Shown here in pieces: positions 7,616 to 16,436 of a stretch of DNA of 40,674 nucleotides (position 1 is its first letter; each line of letters opens with the position of its first letter). The stretch is taken from NCBI GenBank assembly GCA_031422555.1, contig JANPLZ010000037.1, positions 1-40,674 of the forward strand. The letters run 5' to 3'. The notes under the pieces were generated by a model. It was given only the letters and a program-made list of their open reading frames with translations. It ran no database searches and was not told the DNA's origin. Source of the DNA: JANNAT01 sp031422555. Its GTDB lineage: Bacteria > Pseudomonadota > Alphaproteobacteria > Rhodobacterales > Rhodobacteraceae. The translations under genes were made by a program, and so were the position numbers.

Positions 7616-8623
7616 ATGGATCGGAAAACCAAAGCAAATCTGACGGATATCGCCCGCGCTACCGGCGTATCAAAGATGACGGTCAGCCGGGTTTTGCGCG
7701 GGGCGACCGGGTTTTCGGATGAAACCAAAGCCAAAGTGCTGCGCGAAGCTGAACGGCTGGACTATGTGCCGAATCGGCTGGCCCAAGCGTTTGGGTCGGA
7801 TACCGCGTCAACTTTGGTGGGAATTTGCGTGCCGCGCCTGACTTCGGGGCTGTTTGGTCATGTGCTGGAAGGCGTTGATCGCGCGCTGTCGCGGTTGGGC
7901 TATCAGACGATGATCGGCAGCCACAATCATTCCATCGCGGAAGAAGAGGCATGGCTGCGTCAACTGGTGGCGTGGCGTCCGGCTGGGGTGATCCTGTCGG
8001 GCCGGGTTCACACGGCGGCCACGGTTGATTTGCTGCGCCGCGCGGGCATGCCGGTGGTCGAGATATGGGATTTGACCACCAGTCCGATCGACATGGCCGT
8101 GGGCTTTTCGCATTTCGATTGTGGCGTCGAGATGGGCCAGTTTTTGATCCGCAAAGGCCGCCGCAAGGCTGGATTTGTCGGCGCACTGTCGCGGTCGGAT
8201 GTGATGGGCACCGCTCGGCTGGACGGGTTTTCGGCTGCCATGGCACGGGCGGGCTTTCCGCTGGTTGACCGCGAGGTGTTGTTGGACAGCCCCGGTTTTT
8301 ACGCAGGCTATTACGGGTTGGAAACCTTGCTGGCCCGGCAACCAAGCCTTGACGTGGTGTATTTCCACAATGATGAAATGGCGATTGGCGGGTTGGCCTA
8401 TGCGGCGGCGCATGGCCTGTCGGTGCCCGGCGATCTGGGCATTGTCGGCTGGGGTGGAATGGAGGCCGCATCGGTGTTGCCGCGCCGGCTGACCACCACC
8501 GTTGTGCCTACAACAGCCATCGGCAAAGCCGCCGCCGAAGGTTTGGTGGCCCGGCTGAAGGGTGAGCATTGCGAAGATATTGTAGTGATCCCAACGCGGT
8601 TGGTGCCCGGCGAAACCGGCTGA
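7616..8623 (+). CDS. LacI-family transcriptional regulator
   Basis: Repressor of 335 residues. The N-terminal LacI helix-turn-helix and hinge are clear (LTDIARATGVSKMTVSRVLR, residues 9-28, and the hinge near residue 57), followed by a periplasmic-binding-like effector domain with the usual VDRA.., AGVILSGR and NDEMAIGGLAY stretches. It is divergent from the ABC operon across 170 bases holding two LacI-type palindromes, so it probably controls that operon and itself. It resembles the second LacI-family protein at 19738 in the motif WDL in the effector domain and in the same GntR-like subfamily style, so the two may respond to related aldonates. The ATG at 7616 has only a weak GGAAAG upstream. 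The effector is unknown. Confidence 0.85.
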   Translation: MDRKTKANLTDIARATGVSKMTVSRVLRGATGFSDETKAKVLREAERLDYVPNRLAQAFGSDTASTLVGICVPRLTSGLFGHVLEGVDRALSRLGYQTMIGSHNHSIAEEEAWLRQLVAWRPAGVILSGRVHTAATVDLLRRAGMPVVEIWDLTTSPIDMAVGFSHFDCGVEMGQFLIRKGRRKAGFVGALSRSDVMGTARLDGFSAAMARAGFPLVDREVLLDSPGFYAGYYGLETLLARQPSLDVVYFHNDEMAIGGLAYAAAHGLSVPGDLGIVGWGGMEAASVLPRRLTTTVVPTTAIGKAAAEGLVARLKGEHCEDIVVIPTRLVPGETG

Positions 8624-8653
8624 AAAACGCCGCCCTACACCTTGTGCCCGGCT

Positions 8654-10072
8654 TTACACCCCATGCCCGACCCATGGCCCGTGCTTGTCGGCCAGACCAT
8701 CAACCCGGTCGAACCCATGCGCGCCAAAGAAATCACGCTGTGCCTGAATCATGTTGGCGGTGGACCGACCCGTGCGCATCATATCAAACCATGCCAGCCC
8801 CGACGCCAGCGCCGGCAACGGCAACCCGTGCAGCGCCCCCGCCGCGATGGTTTGCCGCAATGCGATGTGGCTGGCGCGCAAATGATCGGCAAAGAACGGC
8901 GCAAGCATCAGGTTGCGGCTTGGGTCTTCGGTCAGCGCCTGCGCCATGTCGTTCAGCATGCCCGACCGGATGATGCAGCCTTCGCGCCAGACTTGAGCAA
9001 TCTGGGGCAGGGGCATCGCCCAGCCAAACGCGGCGGCGGCCGCCGAAATTAACGCAAATCCTTGGGCATAGCACAGGATTTTTCCGGCAATCAGCGCCTG
9101 TTCCAACTGATCCAGCGTCAGCACCCCCGCCGCCAGCGGTTGCGGCGCGGCGCCAAAGGCGGCTTGCCCCGCCAGCCGTTCTTCCAGCCGGGACGACAGG
9201 TTGCGCGCCATCACCGCAGCCTCTATTGCGGGCACGGGTGCGGCCAGATGTTGCGCCTCGATCACCGTCCAGCGCCCGGTGCCCTTTTGGCCCGCCCGAT
9301 CAAGGATCATGTCAAGCATCGGCTTGCCGGTATGGGTATCGGTGGCGGCGGCCACTTCGGCGGATATTTCTATCAGATATGACTGCAACGCGCCTTTGTT
9401 CCAGCCCTGCAGCGTGGTGGAAATCTGTGCGGCGGACAGGCCCATGCCATCGCGCATCACGCCGTAAACCTCGGCGATCATTTGCATATCGGCGTATTCG
9501 ATGCCGTTGTGAACCGCTTTGACAAAATGCCCCGCGCCGTCTGGCCCCATGTAGTCGGCACAGGGCTGGCCGTGGTATTTCGCGGCGATGGCGTTCAGAA
9601 TCGGCGAGATACGGTCCCAATCCTGTTTGCGCCCGCCACCCATGATGGCTGGGCCGTGCCGCGCCCCCTCTTCGCCGCCCGACACCCCCATGCCCATAAA
9701 TCGCGGCCCGTTTGCCGCGTCTTTTGACCGCCGGTTGGTGTCGTGAAATTCGGCATTGCCCGCGTCGATGATCAGATCATCGGCCCCAAGATATGGCCGC
9801 AATGCCGCGATTTGTTCATCAACTGCGGGCCCTGCAGGCACCATCAGAATAATCGCGCGGGGAGGTCTGATCGCGGCCACAAGTTCGGCCAGCGTTTCTG
9901 TTGGCGTTATCATCGGCGCAAGCGATCCGGCATTGGCCTTGAAATCATGCGTCACCGCCGTGGTGCGGTTCCAGACTGCAATCGCAAAACCCTTTTCAGC
10001 GATGTTCAGGGCCAGCATCGCCCCCATGGTGCCAAGGCCGATCAGGCCAATTTGGGCGACAGGTTCGGTCAT
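8654..10072 (-). CDS. gnd: 6-phosphogluconate dehydrogenase, decarboxylating
   Basis: Oxidises 6-phosphogluconate to ribulose 5-phosphate and CO2, making NADPH, in the cytoplasm. The 472-residue protein has the long (E. coli-type) Gnd architecture: Rossmann motif GLIGLGTMGAMLALNIAEKG, the NADP-site stretch AVWNRTT, and the catalytic region HFVKAVHNGIEYADMQMI with the conserved Lys and His-Asn-Gly-Ile-Glu-Tyr, then the helical C-terminal domain. The ATG at 10072 overlaps the stop of the upstream lactonase by 4 bases (ATGA), so the two are cotranscribed. A longer in-frame extension to 10165 lies inside the lactonase gene and is rejected. With GntK and the lactonase it completes a route from gluconolactone to pentose phosphate. 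Confidence 0.93.
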   Translation of the reverse strand: MTEPVAQIGLIGLGTMGAMLALNIAEKGFAIAVWNRTTAVTHDFKANAGSLAPMITPTETLAELVAAIRPPRAIILMVPAGPAVDEQIAALRPYLGADDLIIDAGNAEFHDTNRRSKDAANGPRFMGMGVSGGEEGARHGPAIMGGGRKQDWDRISPILNAIAAKYHGQPCADYMGPDGAGHFVKAVHNGIEYADMQMIAEVYGVMRDGMGLSAAQISTTLQGWNKGALQSYLIEISAEVAAATDTHTGKPMLDMILDRAGQKGTGRWTVIEAQHLAAPVPAIEAAVMARNLSSRLEERLAGQAAFGAAPQPLAAGVLTLDQLEQALIAGKILCYAQGFALISAAAAAFGWAMPLPQIAQVWREGCIIRSGMLNDMAQALTEDPSRNLMLAPFFADHLRASHIALRQTIAAGALHGLPLPALASGLAWFDMMRTGRSTANMIQAQRDFFGAHGFDRVDGLADKHGPWVGHGV

Positions 10073-10962
10073 GGTTTTTGCGCTCCGGCACGGTTCAGGG
10101 TGATGGCATAAAGACTGGTGGTGGCGGTGATGAACAGCTGATGCTTGGCCCGCCCGCCAAAGCACAGGTTGGACACGCCTTCCGGGATCAGGATTTTTCC
10201 CATCAAATGGCCGTCAGGGGCGATGCAATGCACGCCATCCGCCGCCGATGTCCACAGGTTGCCATCGCTGTCACAGCGGATGCCATCGGCACAGCCCGGC
10301 TGCACCACATGAAAAACCGCCCCGCCAACCGGGCGGCCAGAGGCCATCGAAAAGCTGCGGATATGCTGAGGATCTGTTGAAAACATCCGCCCGGTATCGG
10401 CGACATACAGCGTTTGTTCGTCCGGGGAAAACGCGAGGCCATTGGGGCAGGCAAAATCGGTCAGCACCGCCTGAAGGCTGCCATCGGGATCAACCCGGTA
10501 GACGTTGCAGGGCAGTTCCTGCGCCGATTGAAATCCTTCGTAATTGGTCAAGATGCCGTAGTGCGGATCCGTGAACCAGATCGCACCATCGGAATGCACT
10601 ACAACATCATTGGGCGAATTCAACGGCTTACCCAGATAGCGGTCGGCAATAACGGTGATCTCGCCATTCAGTTCGGTGCGGGTCACGCGCCGGGTGCCAT
10701 GTTCGCATGAGATCAGGCGGCCTTGCAGATCGCGGGTGTGGCCGTTGGAATAATTCGACGGCGCGCGGTAAGTGCTGATCCCCGCGCCTGGCGTGTAGCG
10801 CAAGATGCGATTGTTCGGGATGTCGGAAAACAACAAACAGCCCGCATCGCCGAACCAGACCGGGCCTTCAACCCAATCAAACCCGGTGGCCAATTGTTTT
10901 ACGGGCGCATTGCCCATGACGTAGCTGCCAAAGCGCGGATCAAAGGTTTCGAAAAACGCCAT
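10069..10962 (-). CDS. SMP-30/gluconolactonase-family lactonase
   Basis: Six-bladed beta-propeller of the SMP-30/gluconolactonase/LRE family, 297 residues, predicted to hydrolyse an aldonolactone such as gluconolactone. Metal-site hallmarks are present: the Glu in WVEGPVWF, the Asn in LNSPNDVVV with its following Asp, and an Asp in GLAFSPDEQTLYVADT. There is no signal peptide, so it is cytoplasmic. The ATG at 10962 is preceded by AAAGGA. An upstream extension to 11058 lacks a ribosome site and is rejected. It is coupled to gnd by a 4-base overlap, supporting an oxidative sugar role, though SMP-30 members also act on other lactones. Confidence 0.85.
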   Translation of the reverse strand: MAFFETFDPRFGSYVMGNAPVKQLATGFDWVEGPVWFGDAGCLLFSDIPNNRILRYTPGAGISTYRAPSNYSNGHTRDLQGRLISCEHGTRRVTRTELNGEITVIADRYLGKPLNSPNDVVVHSDGAIWFTDPHYGILTNYEGFQSAQELPCNVYRVDPDGSLQAVLTDFACPNGLAFSPDEQTLYVADTGRMFSTDPQHIRSFSMASGRPVGGAVFHVVQPGCADGIRCDSDGNLWTSAADGVHCIAPDGHLMGKILIPEGVSNLCFGGRAKHQLFITATTSLYAITLNRAGAQKP

Positions 10963-11336
10963 CGGGCAGGGTGTCCTTTCGGGTCGGTGCGGGATGAGTG
11001 TAAAATCAAGCACCGCTGACCGGAACGCTACGCGATGGCATAGGCGCACACAACGCAAACTAAGCCTGTGTCGGTGGGCGGGTCAGGCGATGTCTGAAAA
11101 ATCGGGTGCTTGGATTCTTGCGGTGGTCTTTTTACGGGCAGGCGGCCAGTCCGGTTTGCCGCTAAAATCGGGGAATCGCCGTTCACCGGTGGCCCCATAG
11201 CCAAGATCAACCGTTGCCCGTGGTGCCTTACTAAAAGAATCAGGCTTTACATCAAAGTGTTTTTGTCGGAAATAATGGGGCGTTCAGGACGGCGTCCCGG
11301 GCCAAGCCTTTTGTGTGATTTATCCGGAGAACGTTG
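10963..11336. other. divergent intergenic region without a gene
   Basis: About 370 bases between the minus-strand lactonase and the plus-strand imelysin operon. It should hold both promoters. I find no convincing -35/-10 pair, Fur, Irr or RirA box, and no LacI-type palindrome like those elsewhere in the window. Short open frames here (for example near 11090-11200 on the plus strand) have no ribosome site or recognisable product. The imelysin ribosome site GGAGA lies at 11326-11330. Confidence 0.5.
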
Positions 11337-12596
11337 ATGAAGCGTGTGATCATTGCCAGCCTGCTATGCTCTACTTTTGCAGCCACCCCGCTGCTTGCCA
11401 GTGATCCGGCAAGCGTGGTCAGCCATTATTCCGATATTGCCGCGGCCACCTACGGCGACAGCCTGACCACGGCAAAGGTGTTGCAGGTGGCGGTAAATGC
11501 GCTGATCGCAGCCCCGTCCGAGGCGACGCTGGCCGCGGCGAAAACCGCCTGGTTGGCCGCCCGGGTGCCCTATCAGCAGTCCGAAGTATTCCGCTTTGGC
11601 AATCCCATCGTTGATGATTGGGAAGGCCGGGTGAACGCGTGGCCGCTGGATGAAGGATTGATCGACTATGTCGCCGCGGGGCAGGGCACCAACGAAGAAA
11701 ACCAGTTTGCCGCGCTGAACGTGGTGGCCACCGCCAAGTTTACCCTGTCTGGCACCGAAATTGACGCGACCCTGATCACGCCCGCACTGATTTCCACCAC
11801 CCTGCACGAGGCGGATGGTGTCGAATCAAACGTGGCGTCGGGATATCACGCCATTGAATTCATGTTGTGGGGTCAGGATTTGAATGGCACCGGGCCGGGG
11901 GCCGGCAACCGTTCGTTCACCGATTATGCCTTGGCCAACGCTTGCACCAACGGCAATTGTGACCGCCGGGCGGCTTATCTGAAAGCTGCGACGGATTTGC
12001 TGGTCAGCGATCTGGAATTCATGTCCGCCGCTTGGGCCACCAAAGGTAGCGCGCGCGCCGCGGTAACAGCCGATCCGCAAGCCGGGCTTTTGACCATTCT
12101 GACCGGCATGGGCAGCCTGTCTTACGGGGAACAGGCGGGCGAGCGAATGAAGCTGGGCCTGATGCTGAACGATCCCGAGGAAGAGCATGACTGCTTTTCC
12201 GACAACACCCATAACAGCCACTATTATGATGGGCTTGGCATCCGGAACGTATATGTCGGCCAATACACCCGCGTCGATGGCACCGTGTTGACCGGGCCGT
12301 CTTTGTCGGAACTGGTGGCTGTCGCCGATACGGGCGTCGATGCGCAGTTGCGGGGTGAACTTGACGCGACGGTTGCGGCACTGACGGCGATCAAATCGGC
12401 AGCCGAAGGTGGTTTTGCCTATGATCAGATGCTGGAGGCCGGCGACAAGGAAGGCGAAGCGCTGATCATGGGCGCGGTCGATGCGCTGGTGACCCAGACC
12501 GCGTCGATTGAACGCGCGGTTGCGGCGCTTGGGCTTTCGAAAGTTGATTTTGAAGGCTCTGACAGCCTTGATAACCCCAACGCGGTTTTTCAGTAG
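11337..12596 (+). CDS. imelysin-family protein (peptidase M75, IrpA-like)
   Basis: Periplasmic iron-regulated protein A/imelysin family, 419 residues, with a signal peptide (MKRVIIASLLCSTFAATPLLA) cut near residue 21. The family motif GxHxxE appears as GYHAIEFMLWGQD at about 169-181 (H171, E174). A second conserved stretch is MKLGLMLNDPEEEHDCFSDN. Despite the peptidase name, imelysins are thought to take part in iron uptake, perhaps by metal binding; no protease activity is implied. ATG 11337 is 6 bases after GGAGA; a TTG directly before it could also start. It heads a plus-strand set with a di-heme oxidoreductase, a second imelysin and a DUF1513 protein. Confidence 0.88.
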   Translation: MKRVIIASLLCSTFAATPLLASDPASVVSHYSDIAAATYGDSLTTAKVLQVAVNALIAAPSEATLAAAKTAWLAARVPYQQSEVFRFGNPIVDDWEGRVNAWPLDEGLIDYVAAGQGTNEENQFAALNVVATAKFTLSGTEIDATLITPALISTTLHEADGVESNVASGYHAIEFMLWGQDLNGTGPGAGNRSFTDYALANACTNGNCDRRAAYLKAATDLLVSDLEFMSAAWATKGSARAAVTADPQAGLLTILTGMGSLSYGEQAGERMKLGLMLNDPEEEHDCFSDNTHNSHYYDGLGIRNVYVGQYTRVDGTVLTGPSLSELVAVADTGVDAQLRGELDATVAALTAIKSAAEGGFAYDQMLEAGDKEGEALIMGAVDALVTQTASIERAVAALGLSKVDFEGSDSLDNPNAVFQ

Positions 12597-12622
12597 GTTT
12601 GCAATCGCCCTTATTCAGTCTG

Positions 12623-12645
12623 TCGCCCCTTTGTTGGGGTGGCGA
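12623..12645 (+). other. intergenic hairpin between imelysin and di-heme genes
   Basis: Arms TCGCC (12623-12627) and GGCGA (12641-12645), extended by two C-G pairs with one bulged T, form a G+C-rich hairpin 27 bases after the imelysin stop. No T-run follows, so it is not a classic terminator. It may lower read-through or protect the first message. The rest of the 183-base gap holds a ribosome site AAGGAG before the next gene and no clear promoter. Confidence 0.3.
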
Positions 12646-12779
12646 TAAACTGAACGCGGGCTGCCGATTATTCCACCCGCAATGCTGAATACTCCTGCCG
12701 GGACACAAGGTCGCAGGGTTATATTCCGATTGAAATAGTCGGATACTTGCGGCAAGTCAGGTGAAAGGAGCGTGGCATC

Positions 12780-14348
12780 ATGGGTCGAAGTCTGTCGGTG
12801 CTGATGTTGTTCGCCGCGCCGGTGGTGTTTCTGACGTTTGGGCTGCCGTATGGTTTCGCGCCGATACTGGATGCCCAAGCACTGGAAACCCAGACCCTTG
12901 ATGACCGGCATTTGCCGGTTATTGCGCGGTCGGCCAAGGATTTGGCCAAGATTGCAGCCATCCTTGCCACACCGGATGACCCCACCAAACCCGAGATGTT
13001 TGAGGCCAAATCCGCCGGGGCCGCCACGGTGCGGGCGGGCGGGACGGCGGATGTGTTCAGCCAACATTCGGCCAATATGCCCTTCGCGCGCGAGATGGAT
13101 TTCAAGCTGGGCAATGCGTTGTTTCGCAAAACCTGGGTCGCCTCGCCGGCGTCAACCTTGGCCTCTGATGGGCTGGGACCACTTTACAACGCACGGGCCT
13201 GTCAGGATTGTCATTTGAAAGACGGTCGCGGCCATACGCCGGATGGCCCCTTTGACAACCGCATTTCGCTGTTGATGCGACTGTCGGTTCCGGGCGGATC
13301 AGCACCAACCGAGATTGCCGACTGGCTGGCCACACAAAACGAGCCAACCTATGGCGGCCAGTTGCAGGATTTTGCAGCCAAAGGTCAGACCGAGGAAGGT
13401 CAGATCGACATTGCCTATGCCGAAGTGCCGGTGATCTTGGCCGATGGCACGGTGGTTTCCTTGCGTAATCCGACCTATTCCATCGGCAATCCGGGGCAGG
13501 GGCCGTTGCACCCTGACACCCTGCTATCGCCGCGCATCGCACCGCAGATGATCGGTCTTGGGCTGCTGGAAGCGATTCCTGCCGCCGATATTCTGGCGCT
13601 GCAAGACCCGGACGATGGGGATGGCGATGGGATTTCCGGCCGCGTGCAGATCGTGCCATCGGTAGAATTTGGCGTGCCAATGCTGGGCCGCTTTGGTCTG
13701 AAAGGTGGCGCGCCTTCGGTGCGGGAACAAACGGCGGCGGCGTTTTCGGGCGACATGGGGCTGTCAACATCGCTGCATCCTGATCCGTGGGGCGATTGCA
13801 CGGTTGCGCAAAGCGACTGTCGGACCGCACCGCACGGCCAAGAACCCGGTCAGCGCGACGGGTTAGAGGTTGATGCGCAAACCCTTGATCTGGTGACCTT
13901 CTATTCGCGCAATCTGGGCGTGCCCGCGCGCCGCGGCGCGGCTGATCCAGTTGTGTTGAAAGGCAAACAGATCTTTGCCGCCCTGAACTGCGCGGGCTGC
14001 CACAGCCCAAAACATGTGACCAACCGGCTCATGGATCAGCCAGAGCAAAGTTTCCAACTGATCTGGCCCTACACCGATCTTTTGCTGCATGACATGGGCG
14101 CGGGCCTTGCCGATAACCGCCCCGAAGGCCGCGCCACCGGTAGCGAATGGCGCACACCGCCGCTGTGGGGGATCGGATTGACCCAAGCCGTCAGCGGCCA
14201 TACGCAATTTCTGCATGATGGGCGGGCGCGCTCCTTGCTTGAGGCGATTTTGTGGCATGGGGGCGAGGCGCAGGCGTCGCGCGATGGCGTCATCGCCTTG
14301 CCAACCTCTGATCGTGACGCGCTGCTGGCCTTTCTTGGGAGCCTTTGA
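12780..14348 (+). CDS. di-heme cytochrome c oxidoreductase (DHOR, DUF1111 family)
   Basis: Exported c-type cytochrome of 522 residues with an N-terminal hydrophobic signal (about residues 5-22) and two covalent haem motifs, CQDCH (141-145) and CAGCH (404-408). The second sits in a cytochrome c-like C-terminal domain. The spacing and stretches such as DPDDGDGDGISGR and GRFGLKGG match the di-haem 'thiol oxidoreductase' family found beside imelysins. The redox substrate is unproven; genomic context in many proteobacteria suggests iron handling. ATG 12780 is 9 bases after AAGGAG. The stop directly abuts the ATG of the second imelysin gene, so these are one transcript. Haem attachment would occur in the periplasm. 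Confidence 0.9.
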   Translation: MGRSLSVLMLFAAPVVFLTFGLPYGFAPILDAQALETQTLDDRHLPVIARSAKDLAKIAAILATPDDPTKPEMFEAKSAGAATVRAGGTADVFSQHSANMPFAREMDFKLGNALFRKTWVASPASTLASDGLGPLYNARACQDCHLKDGRGHTPDGPFDNRISLLMRLSVPGGSAPTEIADWLATQNEPTYGGQLQDFAAKGQTEEGQIDIAYAEVPVILADGTVVSLRNPTYSIGNPGQGPLHPDTLLSPRIAPQMIGLGLLEAIPAADILALQDPDDGDGDGISGRVQIVPSVEFGVPMLGRFGLKGGAPSVREQTAAAFSGDMGLSTSLHPDPWGDCTVAQSDCRTAPHGQEPGQRDGLEVDAQTLDLVTFYSRNLGVPARRGAADPVVLKGKQIFAALNCAGCHSPKHVTNRLMDQPEQSFQLIWPYTDLLLHDMGAGLADNRPEGRATGSEWRTPPLWGIGLTQAVSGHTQFLHDGRARSLLEAILWHGGEAQASRDGVIALPTSDRDALLAFLGSL

Positions 14349-15320
14349 ATGCTGTTTGCCCGTATCGCCGTCTGTCTGGCCTGTGCCACCCCTGCCGGGG
14401 CCGATGTGGCCGAAGTTGTAACGGGCCATATCCAGCCGGGATATGCGGCTTTTGCCAAGGCCACCGCCGATCTGGCCAAAACGGCTGCAGGCTCGTGCGA
14501 CACCGACATTGTAAAACCGGCGTTTCACGCAGCGTTTGATGCGTGGATGGCAGTGCAGCACCTCCGGCTGGGTCCGGTCGAAGATGATGGTCGTGGCCTT
14601 GCGATTGCGTTTTGGCCGGATCCCAAGGCGTTGGGGGCCAAAGCGCAGCGCGCGCTGTTGATCGGCGATGCGGCCAAACTGGCGCCCGACGCCTTTGCCG
14701 AACAGTCGGTTGCGGCGCGGGGCCTGATGGGGCTGGAGCGGTTGCTTTACCCTGCCGATGCCCTGCCTGCCGATGCGTGTCCCCTTATCCGCGCCACCGC
14801 CACCGATCTGGCGCGGATGGCGGGCGACGTGGCGGCTGATTGGGCGGGCGGTTACGGCGATACGCTGGTTCTGGCGGGGCAGGCGGGCAATTCCCAATTT
14901 CTGACCATGACCGAAGCGCGTCAGGCCCTGTTTACCCAACTGGCCACGGGGCTTGAAGCGTTGGCCGATCAGCGGCTGGGCCGGCCCTTGGGCGATTTTG
15001 ACCGCCCCTATCCCGAACGGGCCGAAGCGCGCGCCTCGGGGCGCAGTTTGCGCAATGTGGTGCTGTCATTGCGGGCCTTGCGGTCACTGGCCGTGGCGCT
15101 GTCACCCGATTGCCCGCAAACCCTTGCCGCTTTTGATCATGCCATCGCTTTGGCCGATCAGGTGCAAGACCCGGTGTTTGCGGGTGTGACCCTTCCGCAA
15201 TCCCGCCTGAAGGTAGAGATTTTGCAGCAATCCGTCAGGTTCACCCGCGATACCGCGATTGCCGAACTGGCCCCGGCGTTGGATGTGGGCATCGGCTTCA
15301 ACTCGCAGGACGGCGACTGA
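14349..15320 (+). CDS. second imelysin-family protein
   Basis: Periplasmic protein of 323 residues with a short signal peptide (MLFARIAVCLACATPAGA). It belongs to the shorter imelysin branch found after DHOR genes. The place of the GxHxxE motif is taken by GLMGLERLLYP (about 134-144), so the histidine is missing while the glutamate is kept, a usual variant of this branch that suggests altered metal binding. It begins immediately after the di-haem gene stop and overlaps the next ATG by one base. Function is probably shared with the first imelysin in iron acquisition; biochemical activity is unknown. Confidence 0.82.
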   Translation: MLFARIAVCLACATPAGADVAEVVTGHIQPGYAAFAKATADLAKTAAGSCDTDIVKPAFHAAFDAWMAVQHLRLGPVEDDGRGLAIAFWPDPKALGAKAQRALLIGDAAKLAPDAFAEQSVAARGLMGLERLLYPADALPADACPLIRATATDLARMAGDVAADWAGGYGDTLVLAGQAGNSQFLTMTEARQALFTQLATGLEALADQRLGRPLGDFDRPYPERAEARASGRSLRNVVLSLRALRSLAVALSPDCPQTLAAFDHAIALADQVQDPVFAGVTLPQSRLKVEILQQSVRFTRDTAIAELAPALDVGIGFNSQDGD

Positions 15321-16378
15321 TGGCAACCCGGCGCGCGTTTCTGGCGGGACTGATGGCCGCCGCCCTGCCGAAACCAACATGGGCCGACGTCGGCAGCCCG
15401 GCATGCCTGTCTGCGGGCAAGCGCGGCGAAGGCTATGTGCTGCACGGGTTATCGGCGGTGGGCGACAGCCTGTTCCAGATTGATTTGCCCGGTCGGGGCC
15501 ACGCGGCTGCTGCACATCCCACCCGCCCGCTGGCCGTGGCCTTTGCCCGCAGGCCGGGCACGTTTGCGCTGGTGATCGACTGCAGCACGGGGGCGGTGCG
15601 CCACCAGATCACCCCGCCGGTTGGCCGCCAATTCAACGGCCACGGCGCGTTTTCGGCGGATGGCAGCGTTCTTTACACATCCGAAGTGGTGGCCGCGACA
15701 TCGCTGGGCCGCATCGGGTTGTGGGACACCGCAGATTTTAGTCGCATCGGCGAATGGGCGTCGGGCGGCATCGGGCCGCACGACATCAAGCGTTTGGCGG
15801 ACGGATCGTTGGTGGTGGCCAACGGCGGCATTGCCACCGATCCGGCGGACCGCACCAAACTGAACATCGCCACCATGCGGCCCAATCTGATCCGGCTGTC
15901 GTCCGAAGGGATTGCATTGGACGGTGCCGAACTGGCGCCCGAATATGCGCAAAATTCGATCCGCCATCTGGCGGTCGGCCCCGACGGCACCATTGCCTTT
16001 GCGCTGCAATGGGAGGGCGATCTTTCCGATCCGGTGCCGTTGCTGGGTTTGTGGCAACCGGGCAAAGCGGCGCGGCTGTGCGGGGTGCCGCAAGATCAGG
16101 CGCTGCGGATGCAAGGCTATGCGGGATCAATCGCGATGGCGGGGGACGGCAAAATTGCGCTGACCTCGCCGCGCGGTGGGGTGGTGATGATCCACGGCGC
16201 AGACGGCACGCATCTGGCCTCCCATGCGCGGGCCGAGATTTGCGGTGTCGCAGCCTTGGGCGATGGTCTGATGGCCAGCGACGGCATGGGCGCGCTGTGG
16301 ACCTGTGGCACCGATGGGCTTGCCCTGATGGCAAAGGGTGGCCCGGCGTGGGACAATCATCTGATTGCGATTGGATAA
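15320..16378 (+). CDS. DUF1513-family exported beta-propeller-like protein
   Basis: Protein of 352 residues with an N-terminal twin-arginine-like signal (ATRRAFLAGLMAAALP), suggesting folded export to the periplasm. The body has repeated short strands typical of a propeller (GHGAFSADGSVLYTSE, GPHDIKRLADGSLVVANGG, SIRHLAVGPDGTIAF), which match DUF1513 proteins that close imelysin-DHOR operons. No catalytic residues can be assigned. Its ATG shares a base with the preceding stop (TGATG), so it belongs to the same transcript. It ends 58 bases from the convergent idonate dehydrogenase gene. A role in binding or delivering iron is inferred only from context. Confidence 0.82.
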   Translation: MATRRAFLAGLMAAALPKPTWADVGSPACLSAGKRGEGYVLHGLSAVGDSLFQIDLPGRGHAAAAHPTRPLAVAFARRPGTFALVIDCSTGAVRHQITPPVGRQFNGHGAFSADGSVLYTSEVVAATSLGRIGLWDTADFSRIGEWASGGIGPHDIKRLADGSLVVANGGIATDPADRTKLNIATMRPNLIRLSSEGIALDGAELAPEYAQNSIRHLAVGPDGTIAFALQWEGDLSDPVPLLGLWQPGKAARLCGVPQDQALRMQGYAGSIAMAGDGKIALTSPRGGVVMIHGADGTHLASHARAEICGVAALGDGLMASDGMGALWTCGTDGLALMAKGGPAWDNHLIAIG

Positions 16379-16436
16379 GCAGCAACGGCCACCGAATACC
16401 CCCAAACCGGGTTGTCTTGCAGTAGTCCGGTTGACG

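Noticed and set aside
11090..11200. Short plus-strand open frame upstream of the imelysin gene
   Set aside because: About 36 codons, no ribosome site, no recognisable product.
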